Source of the DNA: Lodderomyces elongisporus
Lineage: Eukaryota; Ascomycota; Pichiomycetes; Serinales; Debaryomycetaceae
Assembly: GCF_030384665.1 (NCBI RefSeq)
Contig: NC_083676.1
Coordinates: forward strand, 124,001 to 188,000
Length of the DNA: 64,000 nucleotides
Reading direction: 5' to 3'
Of this stretch, positions 31,251 to 39,725 are shown one piece after another; position 1 is the stretch's first letter, and each line of letters begins with the position of its first letter. A model generated the notes under the pieces. The model had not been told where the DNA came from. It did no database searches and saw only the letters and a list, made by a program, of their open reading frames with translations. The translations under genes and the position numbers were made by a program.

Positions 31251-34046
31251 TCAATTGTTTTTGACAATTGTACTAGAAGTTGTAACGTGTTCTCCACTAA
31301 GTTCTCCACTGAGTTCTTCACTGAGTTCTCCACTAAGTTCTTTTTTAGTCGCAACATTTGCACATGGAGCTGCCTTGAGTTCGCCACTGATTAAATCATA
31401 CAATTTCTTATTGAGAGATTTGACATCTCCCTTAACAGACTCAGCTGCTCTGAGACTCTTTAAAACACTACGCAACTTCTTATCCTCTTCGAAATTACGG
31501 CCCGCATCTTTCATTGCAGAAAGAGTCTCACCAACCAACTTTTCAATGCTTCTCGTGCGTTGTCTAGTCTCAGGCTTGAGTGCCGCAATCTGCGGCCTAT
31601 AATCCAAAATATTAGCTTTTAAAATTAATTTCGTAATGTGGTACCTCTTCTCGCAATCTTCAACATCGATCCAATGCGCAGACTGTAAGATCTTGGTCAC
31701 CTTCTCCATGAATGCATGATAGTAACCTGGTGTATACAGTTTGGCACTTTTGCTTATATACATATTGTGGATTTCGCCAAACTCAATCAAATTTCTCAAA
31801 TAGTCTGTCAATTGCCTATAAGAGAATGCATACCTCGTTGTGTAGGATTTCTTGACATGAGTATCATTATAATAATGCAAATCCTTCACCATAATGGAAC
31901 ATATTTTATTCATGTGATCCATAGTGGGCTCAATTCCATTAACCGTAAGTTCAGGGGTCACTAATATACGCAACATTTGCAACACAACATTTGTGCTTGT
32001 CTTGCCTTTGTACCGACCGTGTTCGGCTATTTTGTATATAAATGAATCAAAAGACGCTTCATCAATAATGGATGGTATTCTACCTGTCTTGAATTCTCGA
32101 ACACTCATGTTTGGCAAAAAGTTTTTCAAGATATCTTGCTCTGCCAACTCAGGAAGTAGCAATTTCACTCCTCCCCATTCAATCGAGGCATAATAATACG
32201 CTCTAACAAATTCTTTGAAAAGACCAAGATTTATCAATGTTTCAAATACTTGGTTCAACATGAACTTATTGATCGAGCGCATACTTTCAACTGAGTCCTT
32301 TCCTGAAACTGAACGTGTCAAATCAATTAGCGGTTCAGCTTCAGTATTAAATTTTCCGCGATGAATCATATGAACCATTGGATTAAATCTCGAAAGATCA
32401 GAGTCTTTAATAACGGCACTTGGATTAATATTATCAATGCTGGTAGAATCAGCTTCGGAAGAAGTAAGAATTCCATGCTTCAACGCTTTATTCACTCTCA
32501 TATCAGTGTGTGCCTTTAACCTTGACTCAACCGATAAACCATCTTTACTTATATATTTCAACATTTTTTCCACATCTGGTGACACAATACGCAAAATGTC
32601 AAGTGCACGCTGTGCGTATACATAATGACTTCCACTATGAAGATCTTCACCTGTTCCCGCGTCTCTGCTACAGAAACTATTTAAAAAAGTGGTGAATAAA
32701 GGAAAATCGATTTCAATTCTGGACTTGTACCAATTATGAATGTTTTTTTGATTCTTTTTTGCATCTAAATTTGCTTTTGGAGGCGTAGCTGCCTGACGCA
32801 CTTTGTCAAATACTGCAGTGGCAACTTTAACATGGTTGGCTTCAATTTCTAAAAGCTTTGCTAATCGAACCGCACTGGACAAGTTTTCATCAGCAAGAAC
32901 TTGACTTCTTTCATGTTCAGCATACTTTTTAACACCCTGCAACAAGATTGTAAATGTTTGTGAGTCTGGGTAGATTTGTTCTAATTCCAACTCGTTTGAT
33001 CCAAATAATTCGTCAAAAAAGCCCCATGCAATAGCTTGCAGATCATCAAAGTTCCGAACCAAAATACTCAAACAGGCATTGAATATCGAAGTAGCAAAAC
33101 CTTTATTATCCTTGGCATCCAGAAATTCGCTTCTGTTGCTTTTGAAAATTTCAATCATTTTTTCACAGATTTCCTTTTTGGCCAGCCCCCAAGCTGTAGT
33201 TTTAGCCACCCCATTAAACAATTCAAGGTAGGTATATGGATTACATGGTATACCACTGCTCCGACGTTCATGAAATGCCTTGATACCAGCTTTCTGATCC
33301 TTTTTAGCAAAATGCCATTCCATGATTGTGTTCATTCCAACAATTGACGATTTCTTGTCACTAATTCTGCAAAGATACGATGCTCGAGCTGGATCCCTAT
33401 CGAATTTAAGCAAATCCAGAGCGTTATTTGTGATGAAATATGGGTCGCTCAACTGGGTCGAGGTTGTTCCCAATAACGTGAGAGATAATGTACGAGGAAC
33501 TTGTTTTTTGGTAAGCTCTTTGATTCGTAACAAGTTTTGAAAAATTAGCTTTGATGTCGGGTTGTTAAATTTCATATCGTATGGTTGCAAACGTTGCAAA
33601 TCGATAATTTTGCCAGAATCATCAAGAAAAGGTATTGAAGAATATTTGGATTGTAAAAACTTAAGCGATTGTGAAAGCAGACGGATCTCTTCAGCTTTGA
33701 GTTTAGTTTCGGATATTGCTTTGCTTTTGCCAGAATTTTGACTTGTACCTTGTTTTCGCCTCAAATTTCGCATCAGACTCTGCTCCAGATCCCGATTTAA
33801 ATTCTGTTTCAAGTTTCGATATGAGCTCAGACTTGAAGCTTTGCCCTTATTACCGCTAAATTTTCCATCCCTATTGGTAAAAATGCCTTTTGCCAGTCTA
33901 CTCGGCAGTATATGGTCATCTTCAACCGCATCTCTTAACCTCCGACTAAAACTTTTCTTTATCTCATCACTTGCTTGATAATCCAAAGGTTTGGTAAAAG
34001 ACCTGCCGCTGGTTTTGGGCTTTAGTTTTATGAATGTTTGTCGCAT
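31251..34046 (-). CDS. Probable mitochondrial helical-repeat (PPR-like) protein, unidentified
   Basis: 931 residues in one unbroken frame from an ATG. The basic, acid-free N-terminus (MRQTFIKLKPKTSGRS) looks like a mitochondrial presequence. A Lys/Arg/Ser-rich stretch follows to about residue 120. The rest is predominantly amphipathic helix in roughly 35-residue units reminiscent of pentatricopeptide repeats, for example NTIMEWHFAKKDQKAG and PYTYLELFNGVAKT. The C-terminus has a short tandem repeat of SGELSEEL units. Fungal proteins of this layout act in mitochondrial RNA processing, translation or the small mitoribosomal subunit (for example Ccm1, Pet309, Pet111). I cannot assign it to one of these. 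It is divergent from CWC22, sharing 353 bases of promoter region. Confidence 0.8.
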   Translation of the reverse strand: MRQTFIKLKPKTSGRSFTKPLDYQASDEIKKSFSRRLRDAVEDDHILPSRLAKGIFTNRDGKFSGNKGKASSLSSYRNLKQNLNRDLEQSLMRNLRRKQGTSQNSGKSKAISETKLKAEEIRLLSQSLKFLQSKYSSIPFLDDSGKIIDLQRLQPYDMKFNNPTSKLIFQNLLRIKELTKKQVPRTLSLTLLGTTSTQLSDPYFITNNALDLLKFDRDPARASYLCRISDKKSSIVGMNTIMEWHFAKKDQKAGIKAFHERRSSGIPCNPYTYLELFNGVAKTTAWGLAKKEICEKMIEIFKSNRSEFLDAKDNKGFATSIFNACLSILVRNFDDLQAIAWGFFDELFGSNELELEQIYPDSQTFTILLQGVKKYAEHERSQVLADENLSSAVRLAKLLEIEANHVKVATAVFDKVRQAATPPKANLDAKKNQKNIHNWYKSRIEIDFPLFTTFLNSFCSRDAGTGEDLHSGSHYVYAQRALDILRIVSPDVEKMLKYISKDGLSVESRLKAHTDMRVNKALKHGILTSSEADSTSIDNINPSAVIKDSDLSRFNPMVHMIHRGKFNTEAEPLIDLTRSVSGKDSVESMRSINKFMLNQVFETLINLGLFKEFVRAYYYASIEWGGVKLLLPELAEQDILKNFLPNMSVREFKTGRIPSIIDEASFDSFIYKIAEHGRYKGKTSTNVVLQMLRILVTPELTVNGIEPTMDHMNKICSIMVKDLHYYNDTHVKKSYTTRYAFSYRQLTDYLRNLIEFGEIHNMYISKSAKLYTPGYYHAFMEKVTKILQSAHWIDVEDCEKRYHITKLILKANILDYRPQIAALKPETRQRTRSIEKLVGETLSAMKDAGRNFEEDKKLRSVLKSLRAAESVKGDVKSLNKKLYDLISGELKAAPCANVATKKELSGELSEELSGELSGEHVTTSSTIVKNN

Positions 34047-34399
34047 ATGTTTTTTTTGGTTGCTAAGAGTTGAGATGAAATGAGATGAAATGAGATGAAA
34101 TGAGATGAGATGAGATGGAGATGGGGTAGGGTGGAGGGAGAGGTCTATCCTATATGATTTATAATTTCATAATGAATTATAGATCCCTCTATGTATGTAT
34201 GTATAAATAAATTTATATTGCATTTTCAGACACAAAATTAAATTTTAAGTTAAATAGTTAAAAAAATAAAAAAAAATATACGCAATTTTGATGAATGTCT
34301 TTAGGATACTCCGATTTACTCAAATATAACCAATTTACTTGGTTTAATACATTCTTTCTAATTACTTAAACTACCCAGTTCATTTGCATGATTTAAAAA
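34047..34399. promoter_or_regulatory. Divergent promoter region, helical-repeat gene / CWC22
   Basis: 353 bases between two start codons. Next to the minus-strand gene is an array of TGAGATGAAA units (34071-34118). The rest is AT-rich, with TATGTATGTATAAATAAA near 34192-34209. No known activator motif stands out. Confidence 0.55.
34071..34118. repeat. 10-bp tandem repeat TGAGATGAAA
   Basis: Three full units at 34071, 34081 and 34091 grade into TGAGA units up to 34118. It lies within 75 bases of the start of the minus-strand gene, probably in its 5' UTR. Confidence 0.9.
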
Positions 34400-36253
34400 A
34401 TGGTTACTCTGAAACAACAAAAGAAACCACTGGAGATTGAGGAGACAACTCAAAGAAAACTATGGGGAGATCTTAAGAACACAATTACTTTTCATGTACT
34501 GAATGTCAATAGATCCAACATTAAACAAGTAGTTGTCAAACTATTCAAATGCAATATCGATCGAGGTCGTGGTTTGTTTGCGAGGGCAGTCATGAAGGCG
34601 CAAATGGAAAACGTTAAAGATACTTCCTCCGTGTATGCTTCTTTGGTTGCAGTTCTTAATTCGAAATTGCCGAAAATTGGTAAGTTATTATGTTCACGAC
34701 TTCTACTACAATTCAAACTTGCATATATGAAAAACAACTGGCGAGTGTGTCATTCATCATTGGTGTTTATTTGCCATTTGGTATTGCAAGAGGTTATGTC
34801 CGAAATCATTCTCCTACAGATTATTCAACTTTTACTAGAACATCACACTGCGGGAGATATCGAGTTAATTGCAGAAGTGTTTAAAATATCCGGTAGCTTT
34901 TTGAATAAGGACTCCAATATAGCGACAAATATGATACTCGGTAGGCTTAATGATTTGCTACAGGAAGATGAAGGATTGTCACACAAGTCAAGAAGTACCA
35001 TTAATTACGTGCTACGATTGGGTCAGAGACAGTTTAAGGGAACTGGTATAGTGGATAATACTTTGGACTTGGTCGAAGACGACGATAAGGAGACACACGA
35101 AATATTAATTGATAGTAAATTGAAGTCTCGAGATCATCTTGATTTATTCTATGTTGATCCAGATTTTGCCAAAAATGAAGCCGATTACCAAAGGCAACTT
35201 GTTGATATATTGGATGAGAGCAATGAATTTGAGGAAGAACAAGAACAAGAACAAGATCAAGGGCAAGATCAAGAATCAGGAGAAAAAAGACATTCACGGC
35301 AATATAAATCTCCACTCGAGCTAGCTAAAGATGTGAAGCAAGGAGTAAAAGTGGTGGATATGTCCCAGTCTGAAATCCTAGAGTTTCAAAAACGAGTATA
35401 CTTAACAGTAATGTCCTCAATGTCAGCGGACGAGGCAGTCCACAAGCTTTTAAGACTTAAAAAGTCATATTCTAATTCACAACAAAATCACATGGTAAAT
35501 GAGAAATTCCTTGCTGATATGATCATCAAATGTTGTTCTCAGGAAAAGTCATACTCCAAGTTTTTTGGAATTATTGGAGAAAAGCTTTGTTCGCGAGATG
35601 GTCAATGGCATAATAAGTTTGTTGACTTATTTAAAGCGTATTATCTTGAAATTGACAAATTTGAGACTAACTCATTGCGCAATATTGGGAAATTCTTTGG
35701 CCATTTGTTTGCTTCAGATGTGATTGCCCTTGAACAAGCTTGGAATGAAATTAAAATAACTGAAGAGGATACTAATCCACCAAGACGTATTTTGCTCAAA
35801 TTCATTTTTCAAGAAATGGTAGAGGAAATGGGGATTAAGGAGATGCAAAGAAGGCTCATTTTTGACCTGCATGTCAAGAGACATATCAATGGTGTATTCC
35901 CTGTTGTTGGAGTTTCATGGAAGGATGCAGATGATATAAGGTTTTCAATTAATTTTTTCACTGCGATTGGTTTGGGTGTTTTGACCGAAGAGATGCGTGA
36001 AGTATTGAACAATTTACCAGAGGAAAGAGGCAGAAGCATGAGCAGAAATAGGGACGGGGATAAGAACAGGAACAGTAGTGATGGTAGCAATGGCTATAGT
36101 CGAAGTGGATCGTCATCGTACTCAAGAAGCCGTTCTAATTCTAGCACAAGGAGTTTTTCACGAAGTAGGTCAGGTAGTCCCACCGGTCTCAATCCAACAA
36201 ATGCAGAAAAGGTTGCAGAATCTACAGGTGATATAATAAATAAATTAACTTAA
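34400..36253 (+). CDS. CWC22: Pre-mRNA splicing factor Cwc22
   Basis: 617 residues. An N-terminal MIF4G domain (about 20-200, with VNRSNIKQVVVKLFKCN and RGRGLFARAVMKAQ) is followed by an acidic Glu/Gln linker near 270-300. The MA3 domain (about 340-460) and the diagnostic DIRFSINFFTAIGLGVLTEE (about 510-530) come next. Cwc22 joins the spliceosome before the first step, is needed for Prp2 action and in animals loads eIF4A3. The last 80 residues are rich in Arg-Ser and Ser-Arg (SRSRSNSS, FSRSRSGS). S. cerevisiae Cwc22 (577 residues) lacks a clear RS tail, as I recall, whereas animal Cwc22 has one. The fourth codon is CTG (probably Ser). Confidence 0.93.
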   Translation: MVTLKQQKKPLEIEETTQRKLWGDLKNTITFHVLNVNRSNIKQVVVKLFKCNIDRGRGLFARAVMKAQMENVKDTSSVYASLVAVLNSKLPKIGKLLCSRLLLQFKLAYMKNNWRVCHSSLVFICHLVLQEVMSEIILLQIIQLLLEHHTAGDIELIAEVFKISGSFLNKDSNIATNMILGRLNDLLQEDEGLSHKSRSTINYVLRLGQRQFKGTGIVDNTLDLVEDDDKETHEILIDSKLKSRDHLDLFYVDPDFAKNEADYQRQLVDILDESNEFEEEQEQEQDQGQDQESGEKRHSRQYKSPLELAKDVKQGVKVVDMSQSEILEFQKRVYLTVMSSMSADEAVHKLLRLKKSYSNSQQNHMVNEKFLADMIIKCCSQEKSYSKFFGIIGEKLCSRDGQWHNKFVDLFKAYYLEIDKFETNSLRNIGKFFGHLFASDVIALEQAWNEIKITEEDTNPPRRILLKFIFQEMVEEMGIKEMQRRLIFDLHVKRHINGVFPVVGVSWKDADDIRFSINFFTAIGLGVLTEEMREVLNNLPEERGRSMSRNRDGDKNRNSSDGSNGYSRSGSSSYSRSRSNSSTRSFSRSRSGSPTGLNPTNAEKVAESTGDIINKLT

Positions 36254-36428
36254 AATAAATTGGATATTACAAACAAAACAGAAGCAGCTAAAATTAGATA
36301 ATAAAAATACCTTTTTTTTTTTAGAAGTTTCTCACCGGAAGTAGAATAATAAAATGTCGATCCTCTATTCTATTCTTTTTTTTTTTTTGATTCTTTTTCT
36401 GATTCTTTTCTCCTCATCTTCTAGCTCA

Positions 36429-37589
36429 TTAGTTGATCCTTGCAACGTTGTAGAATATTTGTGCTGCTGATCCATCATCTAATGCCGACCTCTTGGGTTG
36501 AGTTGGGTTGGTGCTGCAATAGTTGTCAGCGCTATAAGAATAACTTATACTTTTAGTATCACCAGTTGATTTAACATAATTGTTGTAAAGACTCAAATCA
36601 CTCCCGTACCACCCATAACTTCCTTGGGTAAGCTGATCGTATAAGTAAATAAAATTAGCCTGATTCGTAACAGCCTCAGTATATTGAGTAATTCCAGTAA
36701 TGGTTATCAAGTCTGCAAAACCCGCAAAAAGCAAATGCACATAACAGAGCTGGTTATTCCAAGCGCCATTCGGACTCAAAAACGTTGTAGATTGCAATGT
36801 TGCTGAAGCCTTGGCAATGGCTTTTTCCAAGTATGCTTCATCGCCTGTGAACTTGTACAAGTATGAGTATGTCGAGATTGCAACTCCAACAGTATATGTC
36901 AATTTTCCTTTGTTTAATTGCCATGTCTGCCTATTAATACCATCATAGTAAAAACCATCAGTTGGATCAGTTAAATGTTCATCCAACCATGTGAGCGAGC
37001 TATTTGCAAATGTCAACAATGACTCGTCGCCATTCTGTTCATAAACCTTGACAGCAGCAAGAGCGGCCTCGACAGTCGAGATGGAAGCTACATATGTTTC
37101 ATCCTTCTGCCATGTAACACCACCAATGGCAGACCACTGTGTTTGAATAAGATGGATCAAGTTCACTGCAGTATTGAGCAACTGCTGATTCTTGGTCAAT
37201 TCATAAGCTGCCAAAAAGACCCAAACGACTTGTGCATTATCATCGGTATAAATCTCGGACCCACCAGGCAGACTTGTAAACCATCCTGCAGAGTTTTGGA
37301 ACTTGTATAGACTATTAATTATATCTTCAGTCTTTGCAACATCTCCCGAGTCAACTATGGCTTTTCCTACAACGGCAAGATCCCATACTGCTGCATAACT
37401 GAATTCTGACGTACAAGCAGGATCATTCAAATTGAATGCGTCGTACTGAGAGTTCCAAAACAACGACCATGTGGCATTGAGTGCAGATTGGTACGCGCTT
37501 TCTGCGTCAAAAGAACGTTTGTATAAGGTAGGTAAAGCAGACGCAATCAGTAAAAAATTGAGCAAAAAAATTAGGAGCGAAAGTTGCAT
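36429..37589 (-). CDS. Secreted glycoside hydrolase family 76 protein (endo-alpha-1,6-mannanase-like)
   Basis: 386 residues from the ATG at 37589. The longer frame to 37661 would start at a TTG and put a second hydrophobic stretch before the signal peptide. The N-terminus is a typical signal sequence (SLLIFLLNFLLIASA) followed by LYKR, a possible Kex2 site. The body is an (alpha/alpha)6 GH76 fold with WNSQYDAF and TDDNAQVVWVFL, whose paired Asp near residue 117 matches the catalytic pair of the family. Family members cut alpha-1,6-mannan or, as yeast Dfg5/Dcw1, act as transglycosidases in wall assembly. Unlike those two it has no hydrophobic GPI-signal at the C-terminus, so it is probably free or periplasmic. 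Two or more N-glycosylation sites are present (NAT, NSS). It is convergent with CWC22 (about 175 bases). Confidence 0.88.
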   Translation of the reverse strand: MQLSLLIFLLNFLLIASALPTLYKRSFDAESAYQSALNATWSLFWNSQYDAFNLNDPACTSEFSYAAVWDLAVVGKAIVDSGDVAKTEDIINSLYKFQNSAGWFTSLPGGSEIYTDDNAQVVWVFLAAYELTKNQQLLNTAVNLIHLIQTQWSAIGGVTWQKDETYVASISTVEAALAAVKVYEQNGDESLLTFANSSLTWLDEHLTDPTDGFYYDGINRQTWQLNKGKLTYTVGVAISTYSYLYKFTGDEAYLEKAIAKASATLQSTTFLSPNGAWNNQLCYVHLLFAGFADLITITGITQYTEAVTNQANFIYLYDQLTQGSYGWYGSDLSLYNNYVKSTGDTKSISYSYSADNYCSTNPTQPKRSALDDGSAAQIFYNVARIN

Positions 37590-38581
37590 TCTTGACAAAG
37601 GGTAAAGTATGTAAAAAAGAACAAAGCTAGAAAAAGAAGGCAACCAGCTAGGGCAAATCAATTCAAGTCAAGTCAAGTCAAGTCGGGTAAAAACAAGTCA
37701 ATTCAAACTGGCGAAGTTTGTTGTTGCTATTGTCAAAAATTTTTCTTTCTTCAATGCAAATCTACTTGAAGAAGAGAAGGTGGATTAGGACCACATTTTA
37801 TAAAAAAGGAAAATGGACTTTTGATCGGATCTCAGAATCAGATGCACAGGTTCCAAAAACGAATCACCATAAATAGGAAATTTCAAGAAATTCGAGCTGT
37901 GGATGCATAGTTGAAGTAATAGATGTATGCATGCCCTGAGGTTTTATTGTATCAACTCGTTCCTTTTTTTTGTTTTCCCTTTGTTACTTTCTTTCTTTCT
38001 TTCTTCCTTATTTATTTATTTGTTTACCTATTGTATATTAGGAAATCAACGATTGCAAAAAGTATAAAGCTAAAAAAAAAATAAAAATAAAAATAAAAAA
38101 TAAAAAATAAAAAATAAAAAATAAAAAATTGATTAGCGAAGTAGTAGTTTTGATTTTGTGTAATATTTTGAAAGGGGGGGGGGGAAAGGAAAAAGAAAGG
38201 AGGGAAAGAAGGAGGGGGGGAGGGAAGGGGGGCAGAATTGAGGGACGCAAAGAAATGAATACGAGAAACATCATCAACTCTTCTTTGTTTTTTTTTTTTT
38301 TTTTTGCTTGTTTGTTAGTTTGCAATCTGGTTTTGCATTGATGAGAGGTACCGGAGGACTTTCGAATATCATCAAGATTAATAAAACTACTCGTTGGAGA
38401 ATGTAGATTTGAAGCAGCTGGTGGGGCAAAAAGATTGAGCCAAAGAGAACATAAAGAAGAAGAAGAAGAAGAAGAAGGAAAAAAAAACAAGAGGAGGGGA
38501 AAGGGGGAGGCTGAGAGATGCTCTATAATATGTTTACTTATTTAGGAAGTCTAAGTAGCCACTTTGAAAATATAAGAGAGC
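37590..38581. other. Intergenic region upstream of GH76 gene
   Basis: GTCAA pentamer repeats at about 37666-37685 lie just upstream of the GH76 gene. There is also a TAAAAAA array (38082-38129), a G11 run at 38174-38184, a T20 run near 38288-38307 and GAA repeats near 38457-38476. Open frames here consist of repeat-encoded residues. No gene is seen. Confidence 0.6.
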
Positions 38582-38857
38582 TTACAGACATATCCAGTTG
38601 AATTTTATGAGCTCTCTTCGCTCTAACTCCTTCTTTTCATATTTTGGCTTATGTTTGCTTAAACCTTCCTTTATTAAAAATTTTTGCTTACGCTGCTTGT
38701 CCCCACTAATTTTCCAGCCGACCACGGAGTGTACTAAACACAAGGTAATTAGATACAAAAGTATACATTGGTTTGCAACATAATTTTCAAAACTATTCGT
38801 AAGCTGACTAATAATTCGACGCCATATTCGTACTGAAGTAAATACTAGCTTTTCCAT
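38582..38857 (-). CDS. Possible small single-pass membrane protein, unidentified
   Basis: A 91-codon frame from an ATG at 38857. Unlike the other short frames nearby it has balanced composition and no repeat-derived runs. It begins MEKLVFTSVRIWRRI, has one hydrophobic segment of about 20 residues (CILLYLITLCLVHSVVGW, about residues 31-48) and ends in a strongly basic stretch (DKQRKQKF, KHKPKYEKKELERR). The layout resembles small mitochondrial or ER membrane proteins. I do not recognise the family, and the frame could still be chance. It lies between the 5' end of the GH76 gene and the 3' end of UBP8, on the same strand as both. Confidence 0.35.
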   Translation of the reverse strand: MEKLVFTSVRIWRRIISQLTNSFENYVANQCILLYLITLCLVHSVVGWKISGDKQRKQKFLIKEGLSKHKPKYEKKELERRELIKFNWICL

Positions 38858-39725
38858 CAAAGGAGAGCCACAGATGCCCACGTTGAATATGAAAATGGAA
38901 TAACAGGATGGGAGGGGGGCAAAGCACAAAGAAAAAGATACCAAAAAAAAATCAAAAAAAAAACAAAAAAAAGAGAGAGGTAAACGAAAGGTGGGAATAA
39001 AGGACTTTCCTAAAAAAGTGGCTTTTCATCAAAAGAAAATCCACATTTACTCTACTCTTTTCTTCATTTTCATTTTCATTTTCATTTTCATTTTCAATTT
39101 CATTTTCTCGCCAATAGGCATTATACATTATAAAACTCGGACCCAAAAGCCTTGTGCTGTATTCCACAACTCCATGTGCATACAAGACAGAATCCAACAA
39201 TCTATTTATAAATCTGTAAACAAGCCATGTGGTCTCAAACTTCAACGACGAAGAACGAAATGGCGATGAGGCACTTAATCTGGATAGTCTGCAAAAATAA
39301 AGACGAAAATAAAAAGAAATTTTTTATAAAAAAAAGGAAAAAGAAATTCTGAAACGCAGGAAATTGATATGAAGAGAAAGTTCAAGTTCAATATATATAG
39401 GAAATCAAAGGATTACGGTACAAGGGCCAATGCCAGTTTGATAAGGAGGAAAAGATAAGAATGTGCGGGTTTTTTTTTCTCCTTCTTTCTTTCTTTCTTT
39501 CCTCTATACTATCTATTAATGTAGTTTTGAAAACGCACGATGCAAGTTTAAACGCAAAAAAAAAGAACAATATTGAAAACAACGGTATTTGTAAATGGAT
39601 GTGGTTCCAGAATTACTAAACGCTAAATTCCTTTGTTTTCACTTTATCATTATTTTTAATATTCTTGTTTTTTTTTCTTGTTCTTCTTACTTCTTTTTTT
39701 CTTTTTTTTCTTTTTTTTTTTTTCG
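38858..39725. other. Intergenic region downstream of UBP8
   Basis: Contains a TTTTCA hexamer array (about 39062-39103), several A and T runs and the T-rich 3' flank of UBP8. No gene is supported. Confidence 0.6.

Noticed and set aside
37590..37661. 24-codon extension of the GH76 protein
   Set aside because: It begins at a TTG and would bury the signal peptide behind another hydrophobic stretch.
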